A program made the translations under genes and the position numbers. Positions 50,936-61,273 of a stretch of 64,000 bases of DNA are shown here, piece by piece. The notes under the pieces were generated by a model. That model saw only the letters and a program-made list of their open reading frames with translations. It had not been told where the DNA came from and did not search any database. This DNA comes from Sphingomonas panni (GTDB taxonomy: Bacteria; Pseudomonadota; Alphaproteobacteria; Sphingomonadales; Sphingomonadaceae). Location: positions 248,001 to 312,000 of the forward strand of contig NZ_JAKREU010000004.1 of assembly GCF_022664435.1 (NCBI RefSeq), given 5' to 3'. Each line of letters starts with the position of its first letter. Positions within the stretch are counted from its first letter, which is position 1.

Positions 50936-50969
50936 CCCATTCTGACCCAACTTCGCCCATTGTTACCCA
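50936..50969 (-). promoter_or_regulatory. Predicted MraZ operator: four TGGG boxes, 10-bp period
   Basis: On the plus strand CCCA occurs at 50936, 50946, 50956 and 50966, so the minus strand has TGGG repeated every 10 bp. A further CCCA at 50905 and a TGGG at 50973 are nearby. MraZ is known to bind direct TGGGN repeats separated by 5 bases and to repress its own promoter. The boxes lie 120-150 bases before mraZ. Confidence 0.7.
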
Positions 50970-51088
50970 GATTGGGTTTTGGTACGTATCGGGCGTCACA
51001 GGGGGCAGGTCCTGGGATCGTCGCTTCACACTGCCCGGCGCGTATTTGCCGGCGGTCGACGCTTCTCCTGCGTGACCGAACAGGGGCT

Positions 51089-51559
51089 GTGTTGGAGAGG
51101 GAACTCTACCTGAGCTACGGGCTACAGGCGGTCGACGCGAAGGGTCGCGTCGCGGTGCCTGCCAAGCTGCGCTCGGTGCTGGAGAAGAACGCCGACGCCC
51201 GCGAACTCCTGCTCAAGCGGCACGCCAAGCATGTCTGCCTCAGCGCGTTCGACGCCGCGTGGCCCAAGATCCTTTATTCGCGCAAACCCCAGGGCAGCGA
51301 CGAGGATGCGGACACCGACTACAACGTCGCGGGCAAGGCGTTCGGCAACCTTGAAACCGCGCCGTTCGACAGCGCCGGACGCTTCGTCCTGCCGACCTTC
51401 TACCGCCGCCGTGCAAAGATCGACAAATGGGCGTTCTTTCACGGGCGTGGCGACACGTTCAACATCTGGGACCCGCACACGCTGATCGCCGATCTGGAGA
51501 TCGACGCCGATACGCGCGAGCTGTGCGAATTCCTGATGGAAGAGAAGGGGCTGTTGTGA
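51089..51559 (+). CDS. mraZ: Transcriptional regulator MraZ
   Basis: MraZ is the AbrB-like regulator at the head of the division and cell-wall cluster. The 156-residue protein has two repeats of the swapped-hairpin domain: [16 protein letters not shown] near residue 15 and [19 protein letters not shown] near 90, each with the DxxGR DNA-contact motif. The GTG at 51089 is preferred over TTG at 51092 and longer frames because conserved sequence starts right after it. Its TGA overlaps the rsmH start. Confidence 0.93.
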   Translation: MLERELYLSYGLQAVDAKGRVAVPAKLRSVLEKNADARELLLKRHAKHVCLSAFDAAWPKILYSRKPQGSDEDADTDYNVAGKAFGNLETAPFDSAGRFVLPTFYRRRAKIDKWAFFHGRGDTFNIWDPHTLIADLEIDADTRELCEFLMEEKGLL

Positions 51560-52509
51560 CCGACGCGCCGCACATCCCCGTGCTGATGGCCGAAGCGGTC
51601 GCCGCGCTGGCGATCCAGCCGGGCGAAACCCATGTCGACGCGACGTTCGGCGCGGGTGGCTATACGCGCGCCATGCTGGCGGCCGGTGCGCGGGTGATCG
51701 CGTTCGACCGCGATCCGACCGCGCACGCCGCCGCCGCGCCGCTGCTGACCGAGGCGGGCGATCGCCTGACCCTGATCCAGGCTCCGTTTTCCGCGATGGC
51801 GAGCGAACTGGCGGCGCGTGGCATCGATCTGGTCGATGGCGTGGTGATGGATATCGGCGTGTCGTCGATGCAGCTCGACCAAGCCGATCGCGGCTTTTCG
51901 TTCCAGTATGACGGGCCGCTCGACATGCGGATGAGCCGGGAAGGCATCACCGCCGCCGAATGGCTCAACACCGCTGCCGAGGCCGAAATCTCGGACGTCC
52001 TCGATCGTTACGGCGAGGAACCGCGCCACCGTCGCGTCGCGAACTTCATCGTCGGCGCGCGGCCCTTGTCGCGCACCGGCGAGCTGGCCGCCGTGGTCCG
52101 CCGTGCGCTGGGCCATCGTCCGCATGAGAAGAAGGACCCGGCGACCCGCGCGTTCCAGGCGATCCGCATCCATCTGAACGACGAACTGGGCGAACTGACC
52201 GCCGGGCTCGACGCGGCGGAACGGGTGCTGCGACCCGGCGGGCGGTTGTCGGTGGTCAGCTTCCACAGTCTGGAGGACCGCATCGTGAAGCGGTTCCTGC
52301 GGGAGCGCGGCGGGGCGATGCCCGCCGGGTCGCGCCATCGCCCGGTCGTGGTGCAGGGGCCGGCGCCCAGCTTTGGCGACATTGCCAAGGCGGTGCGGCC
52401 AAGTGACGAAGAAATATCGGTTAACCCGCGCGCACGGTCGGCTACGCTGCGCGCGGGCCTTCGCACGGCGTCCGCGCCGTGGAGTTCGAACGGGAGTGCG
52501 TTGGTATGA
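51556..52509 (+). CDS. rsmH: 16S rRNA (cytosine-1402-N4) methyltransferase
   Basis: RsmH methylates C1402 in the ribosomal P site. The 317-residue protein begins with a GTG overlapping mraZ and reads [13 protein letters not shown], the SAM motif [36 protein letters not shown] sequence (seen as [19 protein letters not shown]) and [14 protein letters not shown]. All are family signatures. Its stop overlaps ftsL. Confidence 0.97.
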   Translation: MTDAPHIPVLMAEAVAALAIQPGETHVDATFGAGGYTRAMLAAGARVIAFDRDPTAHAAAAPLLTEAGDRLTLIQAPFSAMASELAARGIDLVDGVVMDIGVSSMQLDQADRGFSFQYDGPLDMRMSREGITAAEWLNTAAEAEISDVLDRYGEEPRHRRVANFIVGARPLSRTGELAAVVRRALGHRPHEKKDPATRAFQAIRIHLNDELGELTAGLDAAERVLRPGGRLSVVSFHSLEDRIVKRFLRERGGAMPAGSRHRPVVVQGPAPSFGDIAKAVRPSDEEISVNPRARSATLRAGLRTASAPWSSNGSALV

Positions 52510-53081
52510 GTGCGTTCGGGTTCGGAACGTTGGGCAAATTGGTGGCGGTCGGCGTGATGGCGCCGGCCTTCTATCTTGTCATCTCGCAGGGCGCGGCGGA
52601 ACGCGGCCGGGTCGAGGCGGTCGAGCGCTCGATCGTGCAGGCGCGCAAGGACATCCGCGCGCTGGAAACCGAATTCGATACCCGCGCCAACATGGCCCAA
52701 CTCGAACGCTGGAACGGGGACGTACTGGCGCTCGCCGCGCCGCGCGCCGAACAATATGTCGGGGGCGAGCATCAGCTGGCGTCGCTGCCCGGCCGGACCG
52801 AGGGCGGCAATGTCGCGCTCGCCTATGTCGTCCCCAGCGCCCCGATGGAAATGGCCGCCGCGACGCCCGAGCCGACCCTCGCTGCGGCAAGCGCGCCGGT
52901 CACGGCCCCGGCGAAGGCGGACAAGGCCAAGCCGGCGATGAAGCCGGTCGGCGCGGTGCAGACGGCGGCGGTGATCCCGGCCAAGGCGCGGGCGGTGGCA
53001 ATGCTTGACCGCACGCTGCTGAGCGACGCCACCATGGCCGACCTTGCCCGTTCGGCGCGTAAGGAAGCGGCCCGCCCGTGA
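52506..53081 (+). CDS. ftsL: Cell division protein FtsL (long form)
   Basis: FtsL is a single-pass division protein that works with FtsB and FtsQ. The 191-residue product has a transmembrane helix near residues 8-26 ([19 protein letters not shown]), a coiled-coil stretch to about 75 ([19 protein letters not shown]), and then a long Ala/Pro/Lys-rich tail of about 100 residues. The tail is unusual; FtsL is normally 90-130 residues. The gene was identified by topology and position between rsmH and ftsI, since FtsL sequence is poorly conserved. Confidence 0.8.
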   Translation: MSAFGFGTLGKLVAVGVMAPAFYLVISQGAAERGRVEAVERSIVQARKDIRALETEFDTRANMAQLERWNGDVLALAAPRAEQYVGGEHQLASLPGRTEGGNVALAYVVPSAPMEMAAATPEPTLAAASAPVTAPAKADKAKPAMKPVGAVQTAAVIPAKARAVAMLDRTLLSDATMADLARSARKEAARP

Positions 53082-54793
53082 TCGTCGTCGTGGCCCCGCC
53101 CCTCAATCAGCAACGGTCCGACGGTGCGCGGCACACGTTGGTCAACATCGCCCATTATCGGTTGATGGTGCTGATGCTGCTGTTCGCGGCGGGCGTCACG
53201 GTGATCCTCGCGCGGCTGATGCTGCTGGCGGTCGCTGCCGAACCGCGTTCGGCGATCGCAGCGGAGGCGGCGTTGGTCCCGCTGCGCGGCGATCTGGTCG
53301 ATCGCAACGGCGCGCCGCTCGCCCGCACCATCGATGCCTGGTCGATCGCCGTCCGCCCGGACAAGGTGATCGGCGACAAGAAGCAGCTGGCCCAGCAGTT
53401 GGCCGCGCTGATGCCGGAACATGACGCCGGCTACTATTATGCGCAGCTGAACCTCGACCGCAATTTCGTCTATCTGCGTCGCCGCGCGCTGCCCGAACTG
53501 GTGCAGGCGGTGAATGCGCTGGGCGAACCGGGCATCGCGCTCGGCCGCGAACCCGAACGCCTGTACCCGCAAAGCGCGATGGCGGCGCATGCGCTGGGCT
53601 ATCTCGACATGGACGGGCGCGGCGTGCGCGGCATGGAGAAATATCTGAACGCCCGGCTGGTCGATCCGGCCGAGCGTGGTCGCCCGGTCGCATTAAGCCT
53701 CGACCTGCGGGTGCAGGCGGCACTGGAAAGCGAACTCGCCAATGCGATGGCGGTGTTCCAGGCGCGCGGCGCGGGCGGCATCGTGCTGGACAGCGATACC
53801 GGCGAGGTGATCGCCATGACCTCGCTGCCGACGTTCAATCCCAATGCCGTGACCGCGAACACCGGACAGATGAACACGGTGACGCAGGGCGTGTACGAGC
53901 TGGGGTCGGCGTTCAAGCCGCTGACCATGGCCGCCGCGCTCGACAGCGGCGTCGCACCGTCGCTGTCCAAGCGCTACGATGCGACCCAGCCGCTCGCCGT
54001 CGGCGGCTTCCGCATCCGCGACGACCATGCGCAGAAGCGCTGGCTGAACATCCCGGAAACCCTGGTCCATTCGTCGAACATCGCGACCGCGCGCATCGCC
54101 GACGAAATGGGGCAGGCGCGGATGGAAAAGCTGTTCCGCGCGCTGCATTTCGATACCGCGCCCGATATCGAACTGGAAAAATCGCGCACCATCTGGCCGC
54201 ATTACTGGGGCCGGACCACGACCATGACGACCGCCTATGGCCATGGCATCGCCGTCACGCCGCTCCACCTCGCCAGCGCCTATGCCGCGCTGGTCAATGG
54301 CGGCATCTGGCGTCCAGCGACGATGCTGAAGCTGAAGCCCGGACAGGCCCCGGCGGGCAGCCGTGTCTTCACCGAAGCGACCAGCGCCAAGATGCGCGCG
54401 CTACTGCGCCTGGTCGTTACCGACGGCACCGGCCGCAAGGCGGAGGCACCCGGCTTTCGCGTCGGTGGCAAGACCGGTACGGCCGAGACGGTCGGCGCTG
54501 GCGGCGGCTATTCGAAGAAGGTCAACGTCTCGACCTTCGCCGCGGTCTTTCCGATGGATCGCCCACGCTATGTCGTGATCGCGATGCTCGACAGCCCGAA
54601 GGGCACGAAGGAAACCTTCGGCTTCACCACGGCGGCATGGACCGCCGCACCGGTGGTCAGTCGGGTGATTTCGCGCACCGGACCGCTGCTGGGGGTGATT
54701 CCCGACGCCAATGCCGATATTGACCTCGCCGGACTGCGTTCGCTGCTGTGGCGGGCGCCGGGGGATGCGAAGAAGCTGGCGAACGTCGAATGA
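53078..54793 (+). CDS. ftsI: Peptidoglycan D,D-transpeptidase FtsI (PBP3)
   Basis: FtsI crosslinks septal peptidoglycan with FtsW. The 571-residue protein has a transmembrane segment near residues 28-50, a pedestal domain (RGDLVDRNGAPLARTI) and the transpeptidase domain. The three active-site motifs are present: SAFK with Ser277, SSN at 332-334 and KTGTAE with Lys465. The GTG start overlaps ftsL and the stop overlaps murE. Confidence 0.95.
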   Translation: MIVVVAPPLNQQRSDGARHTLVNIAHYRLMVLMLLFAAGVTVILARLMLLAVAAEPRSAIAAEAALVPLRGDLVDRNGAPLARTIDAWSIAVRPDKVIGDKKQLAQQLAALMPEHDAGYYYAQLNLDRNFVYLRRRALPELVQAVNALGEPGIALGREPERLYPQSAMAAHALGYLDMDGRGVRGMEKYLNARLVDPAERGRPVALSLDLRVQAALESELANAMAVFQARGAGGIVLDSDTGEVIAMTSLPTFNPNAVTANTGQMNTVTQGVYELGSAFKPLTMAAALDSGVAPSLSKRYDATQPLAVGGFRIRDDHAQKRWLNIPETLVHSSNIATARIADEMGQARMEKLFRALHFDTAPDIELEKSRTIWPHYWGRTTTMTTAYGHGIAVTPLHLASAYAALVNGGIWRPATMLKLKPGQAPAGSRVFTEATSAKMRALLRLVVTDGTGRKAEAPGFRVGGKTGTAETVGAGGGYSKKVNVSTFAAVFPMDRPRYVVIAMLDSPKGTKETFGFTTAAWTAAPVVSRVISRTGPLLGVIPDANADIDLAGLRSLLWRAPGDAKKLANVE

Positions 54794-56205
54794 AATTAGG
54801 AACGATCACGGGCGGCGATGAACCGCAGACGGTGACCGGCTTCGCGATCGATCATCGCAAGGTCGCACCGGGCACGATTTTCGGCGCTTTCGAAGGCGCG
54901 CGGGTGAATGGCGAGGACTATATCCCCGCCGCCATCGCCGCCGGAGCGATCGCCGTCGTCGCCCGCCCGGAGGCGGTGGTCGACGGCGCCGTCCATATCG
55001 GCGCGCAGGACCCGCGCGAGGCCTTCGCCCGCGCCGCCGCGCAGTTCTTCGCGCCGTTCCCGCCGACCTGCGTCGCGGTGACCGGCACCAACGGCAAGAC
55101 CAGCACCGTCGAAATGGTGCGCCAGCTGTGGCGGATGCAGGGTCATCACGCCGCCTCCATCGGCACGCTGGGCGTCACCACCGCCGACGAACGCGTCGTG
55201 ACCGGGCTGACCACGCCCGACATCGTCACTTTCCTGTCCAACGTCGCCGGATTGGCCCGCGAGGGCGTGACCCATGTCGCGTTCGAGGCGTCGAGCCATG
55301 GCCTGTCGCAATATCGCACCGAAGGGCTGCCGGTCCGCGCCGCCGCCTTCACCAATCTCAGCCGCGATCACCTCGACTATCATGGCGACATGGCGAGCTA
55401 TCTGACCGCCAAGCTGCGCCTGTTTTCCGAAGTGCTGGCCGATGACGGTACGGCAGTCGTGTGGATCGACGATCCCCATGCCGACCGGGTGATGGATCTG
55501 GCGCGGGTGCGCGGCAACCGCCTGATTACCGTGGGCGAACATGGCGAAACGCTGCGGCTGGTCGGCCGGGAGCCGAGCCTGCTGGGGCAGGCGCTGACCA
55601 TCGAGGCGGAGGGCGCGACCCATAAGGTGCAGCTGCCGCTGATCGGCGCCTATCAGGCGGCGAACGCGCTGACTGCCGCTGGGCTCGTGCTGGCGACCGG
55701 CGGCACGCTTGCCGCGACGCTCGCCGGTCTCGCCCGGTTGCAGCCGGTGCGCGGGCGGCTGGAACGTGCCGTGATCCTCGCCAATGGCGCGCCGGTCTAT
55801 GTCGATTACGCCCACACGCCCGACGCGCTCGAAGCCGCCATCGCCGCGCTGCGTCCCCATGCCGAGGGGCGGCTGATCGTCGTGTTCGGCGCGGGTGGCG
55901 ACCGCGACAATGGCAAGCGCGCGCCGATGGGCGAGGTCGTCGCCGCACAGGCCGACGTCGCGATCGTCACCGACGACAATCCCCGGACCGAGGATGCGGC
56001 GCAGATCCGCGCGCAGGTACTGGCCGGTGCGCCGAACGCGACCGAGATCGGCGACCGCCGCGCCGCTATCTCCGCCGCATGCGCCATGGCGCAGCCCGGC
56101 GACATCGTGCTGATCGCGGGCAAGGGGCATGAACAGGGACAGATCGTGGGCGACATGATCCTGCCCTTCGACGACGTACAGGTGGCGCGTGACTGTGCCG
56201 GCTGA
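54790..56205 (+). CDS. murE: UDP-MurNAc-L-Ala-D-Glu:meso-diaminopimelate ligase
   Basis: MurE adds the third residue of the stem peptide. The 471-residue protein has the P-loop VTGTNGKTSTVEMV near residue 100, FEASSHGLSQYR, NLSRDHLDYHG and VDYAHTPDALE. The DNPR motif (TDDNPRTED) marks specificity for meso-diaminopimelate instead of lysine, as expected for a Gram-negative. The ATG overlaps the ftsI stop; the last 17 bases overlap murF. Confidence 0.97.
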   Translation: MKLGTITGGDEPQTVTGFAIDHRKVAPGTIFGAFEGARVNGEDYIPAAIAAGAIAVVARPEAVVDGAVHIGAQDPREAFARAAAQFFAPFPPTCVAVTGTNGKTSTVEMVRQLWRMQGHHAASIGTLGVTTADERVVTGLTTPDIVTFLSNVAGLAREGVTHVAFEASSHGLSQYRTEGLPVRAAAFTNLSRDHLDYHGDMASYLTAKLRLFSEVLADDGTAVVWIDDPHADRVMDLARVRGNRLITVGEHGETLRLVGREPSLLGQALTIEAEGATHKVQLPLIGAYQAANALTAAGLVLATGGTLAATLAGLARLQPVRGRLERAVILANGAPVYVDYAHTPDALEAAIAALRPHAEGRLIVVFGAGGDRDNGKRAPMGEVVAAQADVAIVTDDNPRTEDAAQIRAQVLAGAPNATEIGDRRAAISAACAMAQPGDIVLIAGKGHEQGQIVGDMILPFDDVQVARDCAG

Positions 56206-57577
56206 CCTGCCGCTCTGGACCGCCGCCGCCATCGCCGCCGCGACCGGGGGCACCGCCTCCACCGATTTCGCCGTCGACGGCGTGGCGTTCGACAGCCGCG
56301 AAGTCGGGCCGGGCGACCTGTTCGTTGCGCTGTCCGGCGAGGCGACCGATGGCCACCGCTTCGTCGCACAGGCGTTCGCGCAAGGGGCGGCGGGGGCGAT
56401 CGTATCGCGTCCGGTCGACGGCCCGCACGTCCTGGTCGACGACACGACCATCGCGCTGAACCAGCTTGCCACGGCATCGCGCGCGCGCACCGCGTCGCGC
56501 ATCATCGGCGTCACCGGATCGGTCGGCAAGACGGGCACGAAGGAAGCGCTGTTCGCCGCGCTCGACCGGATCACCCACGGCAACGCGCATCGGTCGGTCA
56601 AGAGCTACAACAACCATACCGGCGTGCCGCTGAGCCTCGCCCGGATGCCGGCCGCCACGCAGGCCGCAGTGTTCGAAATGGGCATGAACCATGCGGGCGA
56701 GCTGGCGCAGCTGACCCGGTTGGTTCGCCCCGAAGTGGCGATCGTCACCACCATCGCACCGGCCCATACCGAATTCTTCACCGGCGAAGACGCCATCGCC
56801 CGCGCCAAGGGCGAAATTTTCGAAGGGCTGGTCGAGGGCGGCATCGCCATCGTGCCGTTCGACAGCCCGCATCGCGACACGCTGATTGCCGCCGCGCGCC
56901 CGCACGCCGCGAAGATCGTGACCTTCGGTCTGCGCGAAGGGGCCGATGTCCGCGCGATCGAACATGTCCGCATGTCGGGCGGCGACAGCTTCGTGACCGC
57001 GCGGCTGGGATCGCGCGAGGTCAGCTATACGCTGGCCCCGCCGGGCGAGCATTGGGTCGCCAATTCGCTGGCCGTGATGGCGGCGGTTGATGCGATCGGT
57101 GGCGATCTGGGCGTTGCCGGCCTCGCGCTGGCCGACCTTGCCGGCCTCGCCGGGCGCGGTGCCCGTCGCACGCTGAAGCTGCCGGCGGGCGAGGCGCTGC
57201 TGATCGACGAAAGCTACAACGCCAACCCCGCCTCGATGCGTGCGACGCTGAAGGTATTGGCCGCCGAACGCGCCGACCGGCGCATCGCGGTGCTGGGCGA
57301 AATGCGCGAGCTGGGCGAGTCGTCCGACGCCTATCACGCGGCGCTGGCGGTCCCTATCGACGAAGCGGGCGTTTCGCGCGCCGTGCTGGTGGGGCAGGGG
57401 ATGCTTCCCCTCGCCAAGGCGCTTGAGGGCCGCATCGAAACCGTCCATGTGCCCGACGCCGCCGCCGCTGCCATGGTCCTGTCCGACCTGCTGCTGCCGG
57501 GCGACGCGGTACTCGTAAAGGGATCGAACGGGGTGGGGCTGGCGCGGGTCGTCGCCGACCTGTGGGGCCAGGGCTGA
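56189..57577 (+). CDS. murF: UDP-MurNAc-tripeptide:D-Ala-D-Ala ligase
   Basis: MurF completes the pentapeptide precursor. The 462-residue protein has [20 protein letters not shown] in domain 1 (seen as [15 protein letters not shown]), the P-loop [38 protein letters not shown] and [11 protein letters not shown]. The GTG start lies inside murE and is the usual N-terminus. Confidence 0.97.
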   Translation: MTVPADLPLWTAAAIAAATGGTASTDFAVDGVAFDSREVGPGDLFVALSGEATDGHRFVAQAFAQGAAGAIVSRPVDGPHVLVDDTTIALNQLATASRARTASRIIGVTGSVGKTGTKEALFAALDRITHGNAHRSVKSYNNHTGVPLSLARMPAATQAAVFEMGMNHAGELAQLTRLVRPEVAIVTTIAPAHTEFFTGEDAIARAKGEIFEGLVEGGIAIVPFDSPHRDTLIAAARPHAAKIVTFGLREGADVRAIEHVRMSGGDSFVTARLGSREVSYTLAPPGEHWVANSLAVMAAVDAIGGDLGVAGLALADLAGLAGRGARRTLKLPAGEALLIDESYNANPASMRATLKVLAAERADRRIAVLGEMRELGESSDAYHAALAVPIDEAGVSRAVLVGQGMLPLAKALEGRIETVHVPDAAAAAMVLSDLLLPGDAVLVKGSNGVGLARVVADLWGQG

Positions 57578-58647
57578 TGTTGTACGAAATCGCCGAATAT
57601 CTCGGCTTTCCGGGGGTATTGAACCTCTTCCGCTACCTGTCGTTCCGCACCGGCGCGGCGACGGCGACGGCGCTGCTGATCGGGCTGGTCATCGGCCCGC
57701 GCTTCATCGGCTGGTTGCGCGTGCGCCAGGGCAAGGGGCAGCCGATCCGCCTCGACGGGCCGCAGACCCATCTTGCCAAGCGCGGCACGCCGACCATGGG
57801 CGGGCTGATGATCCTGACCGCGCTCGCCACGTCGGTGCTGTTGTGGATGGACCTGGCCAACCCCTTCGTCTGGGCGTGCCTGTTCGTGACATTGGGGTTC
57901 GCCGCGATCGGTTTCCTCGATGATTATGACAAGGTGCGAAAGGCCAGCACGGCCGGCGTATCGGGCCGGGTGCGACTGCTGCTCGAATTCCTGATCGCCG
58001 GCATCGCCAGCTGGATCATCATCCGGCAGACCGGCACGATGCTCTATGTGCCGTTCTTCTCGAACGTCGCGATCGATCTGGGGCCGTTCTATATCGTCTT
58101 CGCCGCCTTCACGATCGTCGCGTTCGGCAATGCGGTGAACCTGACCGACGGCTTGGACGGCCTTGCGACGATGCCGGTCATCATCGCTTCGGTCGCGCTG
58201 ATGCTGATCGTATATATGGTCGGCAACGCGAAGTTCGCCGCCTATCTCGGCATCCCGCACGTATTGGGCGCGGGCGACCTCGCGCTGTTCTGCGGCGCGA
58301 TCGTCGGGGCGGGGCTGGCGTTCCTGTGGTACAACGCGCCCCCGGCGGCGGTGTTCATGGGCGATACCGGCAGCCTGGCGCTCGGCGGCGCGCTGGGTGC
58401 GATCGCGGTGTCGTCGCATCATGAGATCGTGCTGGCGATCATCGGCGGGCTGTTCGTGGTCGAGGCGCTGAGCGTCATCATTCAGGTGTTCTGGTACAAG
58501 CGCACCGGCAAGCGCATCTTCCGCATGGCGCCGATCCACCATCATTTCGAACAGCTCGGCTGGGCCGAGGCGACGGTCGTGATCCGCTTCTGGATCATCG
58601 CCTTCGTGCTGGCGCTAGCCGGCCTCTCGACGCTGAAGCTGCGGTGA
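57577..58647 (+). CDS. mraY: Phospho-MurNAc-pentapeptide-transferase
   Basis: MraY transfers phospho-MurNAc-pentapeptide to undecaprenyl phosphate to form lipid I. The 356-residue protein has about ten transmembrane segments, [13 protein letters not shown] with the catalytic aspartates, [14 protein letters not shown] and the C-terminal [11 protein letters not shown]. The ATG at 57577 shares one base with the murF stop (TGATG). Confidence 0.97.
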   Translation: MLYEIAEYLGFPGVLNLFRYLSFRTGAATATALLIGLVIGPRFIGWLRVRQGKGQPIRLDGPQTHLAKRGTPTMGGLMILTALATSVLLWMDLANPFVWACLFVTLGFAAIGFLDDYDKVRKASTAGVSGRVRLLLEFLIAGIASWIIIRQTGTMLYVPFFSNVAIDLGPFYIVFAAFTIVAFGNAVNLTDGLDGLATMPVIIASVALMLIVYMVGNAKFAAYLGIPHVLGAGDLALFCGAIVGAGLAFLWYNAPPAAVFMGDTGSLALGGALGAIAVSSHHEIVLAIIGGLFVVEALSVIIQVFWYKRTGKRIFRMAPIHHHFEQLGWAEATVVIRFWIIAFVLALAGLSTLKLR

Positions 58648-60044
58648 TTACCGCTGCCGCCTGGGCGGGGAAGAAATTCGCGGTGCTGGGGCTGGCACGC
58701 TCCGGCGCGGCGACGGTGCGCGCGCTGCTGGCCGGTGGCGCGGAGGTCGTGGCTTGGGATGGCGACGAGGCGAAGCGCAACGCGATCTCTCCCTCTCCCC
58801 GCTCGCGGGGAGAGGGTCGGGGAGAGGGGCCTTCTTCTTCTACGACATCGCCCGCGACTGCCCCTCTCCCAACCCTCTCCCCTGAAGGGGAGAGGGCTTT
58901 GACGTTCGCCGACCCGCTTACCATAGACCTCACCGGGTTCGACGGCGTCGTCGTGTCTCCCGGCGTGCCCCTCAACCGGCACCCGATTGTCGCCCACGCC
59001 GGCGACACGCCCATCATCGGCGACATCGAACTCTTTGCACAGGCCCGCGCCGACCTGCCGCCGCACAAGGTCGTCGGCATCACCGGCACCAACGGCAAGT
59101 CGACCACGACCGCCCTGATCCACCACATCCTCGAACAGGCCGGCATCCCCACACGCATGGGCGGCAATATCGGCCTGCCGATCCTCGCGCAGGATCCGCT
59201 GCCGGCGGGCGGGGTCTATGTCCTCGAACTGTCGAGCTACCAGATCGACCTGACCCGCAGCCTCGACTGCGACGTGGCGGTGCTGCTCAACCTCACCCCC
59301 GACCATCTCGACCGCTATGCCGGCTTCGAAGCCTATGCGGCGTCCAAGGCCCGCCTGTTCGCCATGCAGTTTCAAGGCACAGCAGTCCTTGGACGGCGTA
59401 ATCGCGCAAGTGCGTCGTGGGCTGCTTCGATCTACCGTTACAATCGCAGTCGAGTAGGGACGAACGTCAAAGTCGTTCGTCTGCCCAAGACGTACGATGA
59501 AACGGTAACTTTTGGCCCCGCACTCGCCGGTTCGCACAACGCGGAGAACGCGCTTGCCGCCATCGCCGTCTGCGAAGCGCTCGGCCTCGACGCCGAAACC
59601 ATCCGCGCCGGTCTCCAAAGCTACCGCGCCCTGCCGCACCGCATGGCGCACGTCGCCGACGTGAACGGCGTCGCCTATGTCGACGACAGCAAGGCGACCA
59701 ACCCCGATTCCACCGCGCCCGCGCTCAACGCGTTCAAGCGCATCCACTGGATCGTCGGCGGCCTCGCCAAGTCCGACGACCTCGACGCCTGCCGCCCCGG
59801 CTTCGCCAATGTCGTCCACGCCTATACCATCGGCACGGCGGCGGACCGCTTTGCCGAACTGCTTGGCGGCGACATGCCCGTAACCGTCGCCAACACATTG
59901 GACGAAGCGGTAAAATTGGCCGCGACAGCGGCGCGACCCGGCGATACCGTCCTGCTGTCGCCGGCCTGCGCGTCGTTCGACCAGTTCAGCGATTTCGAAG
60001 CGCGGGGGCGTGCCTTCGCGGCCGCAGTGGGGGCATTGGCATGA
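58644..60044 (+). CDS. murD: UDP-MurNAc-L-alanine:D-glutamate ligase with two unusual segments
   Basis: MurD adds D-glutamate to UDP-MurNAc-Ala. The 466-residue product keeps [18 protein letters not shown], the P-loop [12 protein letters not shown] at about 145-156, [38 protein letters not shown] and [10 protein letters not shown], so it should be active. Two stretches are odd. Residues 49-84 (rich in Ser, Pro, Arg and Gly) are encoded by a palindromic repeat inserted in frame. Residues about 243-291 (after [13 protein letters not shown]) lack the usual central-domain sequence and come from lower-GC DNA. GTG start, overlapping mraY. Confidence 0.93.
   Translation: MITAAAWAGKKFAVLGLARSGAATVRALLAGGAEVVAWDGDEAKRNAISPSPRSRGEGRGEGPSSSTTSPATAPLPTLSPEGERALTFADPLTIDLTGFDGVVVSPGVPLNRHPIVAHAGDTPIIGDIELFAQARADLPPHKVVGITGTNGKSTTTALIHHILEQAGIPTRMGGNIGLPILAQDPLPAGGVYVLELSSYQIDLTRSLDCDVAVLLNLTPDHLDRYAGFEAYAASKARLFAMQFQGTAVLGRRNRASASWAASIYRYNRSRVGTNVKVVRLPKTYDETVTFGPALAGSHNAENALAAIAVCEALGLDAETIRAGLQSYRALPHRMAHVADVNGVAYVDDSKATNPDSTAPALNAFKRIHWIVGGLAKSDDLDACRPGFANVVHAYTIGTAADRFAELLGGDMPVTVANTLDEAVKLAATAARPGDTVLLSPACASFDQFSDFEARGRAFAAAVGALA
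58788..58896. repeat. Palindromic repeat inside the murD coding sequence
   Basis: Left arm CCCTCTCCCCGCTCGCGGGG and its continuation AGAGGGTCGGGGAGAGGGG pair with the right arm CCCCTCTCCCAACCCTCTCC and its continuation CCTGAAGGGGAGAGGG. The arms are about 37 bp, with a core of about 30 bp rich in TTC repeats. The design (two hairpins per arm) matches the intergenic repeats at 7754 and 27215, but the sequence is a related variant. It spans 36 codons with no stop and no frame change. Confidence 0.85.
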
Positions 60045-61273
60045 CCGATATGGGGCGCGGGCGCGACGTCCGGGCACTGCGCCAACGGGTAGAGACGCTG
60101 CAGGGGCGCAGCGCGCGCTCGCCGATCGGCGCGTGGTTCCGCGAAGTCGACCGGGTGCTGCTCTTGATCGCGATGGTGCTGATCGCCATCGGGCTGGTCG
60201 CGGTTGCCGCCGCCTCGCCGGCATCCGCCGTGCGCTATTCGGGCGGCGACGTCACCGTGCCGCCGATGATGTATTTCTGGCGACAGGCCGGCTGGATCGC
60301 AGTGTCCTTCCCGGTGATGATTATCGTGTCGATGCTGCCGGTCACGCTCGCGCGCCGGCTGTGCCTGCTCGGCGCGGCGGTGCTGGTACTGGCACTGATG
60401 GTCACGCCCTTCGTCGGCGTGGAGGCGAACGGCGCGCGGCGCTGGATCAACCTCGGCATCGGGCAGTTCCAGCCGTCCGAGTTCCTCAAACCGATGTTCA
60501 TCGTCACGACGGCATGGCTGCTGTCACTGCGCGCAAAGGACCCGCAGCTGCCGATGCTGTGGGTTACCGGAGCGCTGACCGCCGTGATTGCGGGCAGCCT
60601 GATGCTCCAGCCCGATTTCGGTCAGACGGTGATCTTCTGCGGCGTGTGGCTCGCGCTGCTCATCATTTCGGGCATTGCCGTCCGCACCATGGCGCTGCTC
60701 GGAGCGGCCGGGGTCGGCCTGATCGCTGCTGCCTATACCTTCTATGGCACCGCCCGCGTCCGCATCGACGGCTTCCTGTTCCCCGATCCCGAAAGCGCCG
60801 CGACCGACAGCTATCAGGTCGACATGGCGCACGCCGTGCTGACCGCGGGCGGCGTCATCGGTACCGGCCCCGGCGGGGGGCGGGTGAAGTTCAAGCTGCC
60901 CGAGGCGCATACCGACTATATCTTTGCCGTGGTGGGTGAGGAGTTCGGCCTGATTGCCTGCGCGATCATCGCGATCATCTTCCTTGCCATTGTCGTGCGC
61001 GTCTTCGTCCGGCTGCTGGACGAAGAGGACGCGTTCAAGCTGCTCGCCGCCGCCGGCCTCGCGGTGCAGTTCGGGGCGCAGGCACTCATCAACATGGCGG
61101 TCAATGTCGGCATCGCCCCGTCGAAGGGGATGACGCTGCCGTTCATCTCCTACGGCGGGTCGTCGATGATCGCGCTGTCGATCGGCATGGGACTGCTGCT
61201 CGCTTTCACGCGCCGGAACCCGTATCTGAGCCGCTCACCTTACGGCCCACAGCGCTGGAGCGGAGCGAAATGA
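60041..61273 (+). CDS. ftsW: Lipid II polymerase FtsW
   Basis: FtsW is the SEDS glycosyltransferase of the divisome that pairs with FtsI. The 410-residue protein has a basic N-terminal cytoplasmic stretch of about 40 residues and ten transmembrane segments. Family motifs are NGARRWINLGIGQFQPSEF (seen with FLKPMF), LMLQPDFGQTVI, AHTDYIFAVVGEEFGL and GMTLPFISYGGSSM. It starts within the murD stop. Confidence 0.97.
   Translation: MTDMGRGRDVRALRQRVETLQGRSARSPIGAWFREVDRVLLLIAMVLIAIGLVAVAAASPASAVRYSGGDVTVPPMMYFWRQAGWIAVSFPVMIIVSMLPVTLARRLCLLGAAVLVLALMVTPFVGVEANGARRWINLGIGQFQPSEFLKPMFIVTTAWLLSLRAKDPQLPMLWVTGALTAVIAGSLMLQPDFGQTVIFCGVWLALLIISGIAVRTMALLGAAGVGLIAAAYTFYGTARVRIDGFLFPDPESAATDSYQVDMAHAVLTAGGVIGTGPGGGRVKFKLPEAHTDYIFAVVGEEFGLIACAIIAIIFLAIVVRVFVRLLDEEDAFKLLAAAGLAVQFGAQALINMAVNVGIAPSKGMTLPFISYGGSSMIALSIGMGLLLAFTRRNPYLSRSPYGPQRWSGAK

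Noticed and set aside
50249..50950. Long minus-strand ORF spanning the cysK-mraZ gap
   Set aside because: It reads through the antisense of a membrane-protein gene and the REP-like repeats, and has no recognisable domain.
50936..50969. CRISPR-like array from the regular 10-bp spacing
   Set aside because: The repeats are only 4 bases long and match the MraZ operator pattern, with no spacers or cas genes.
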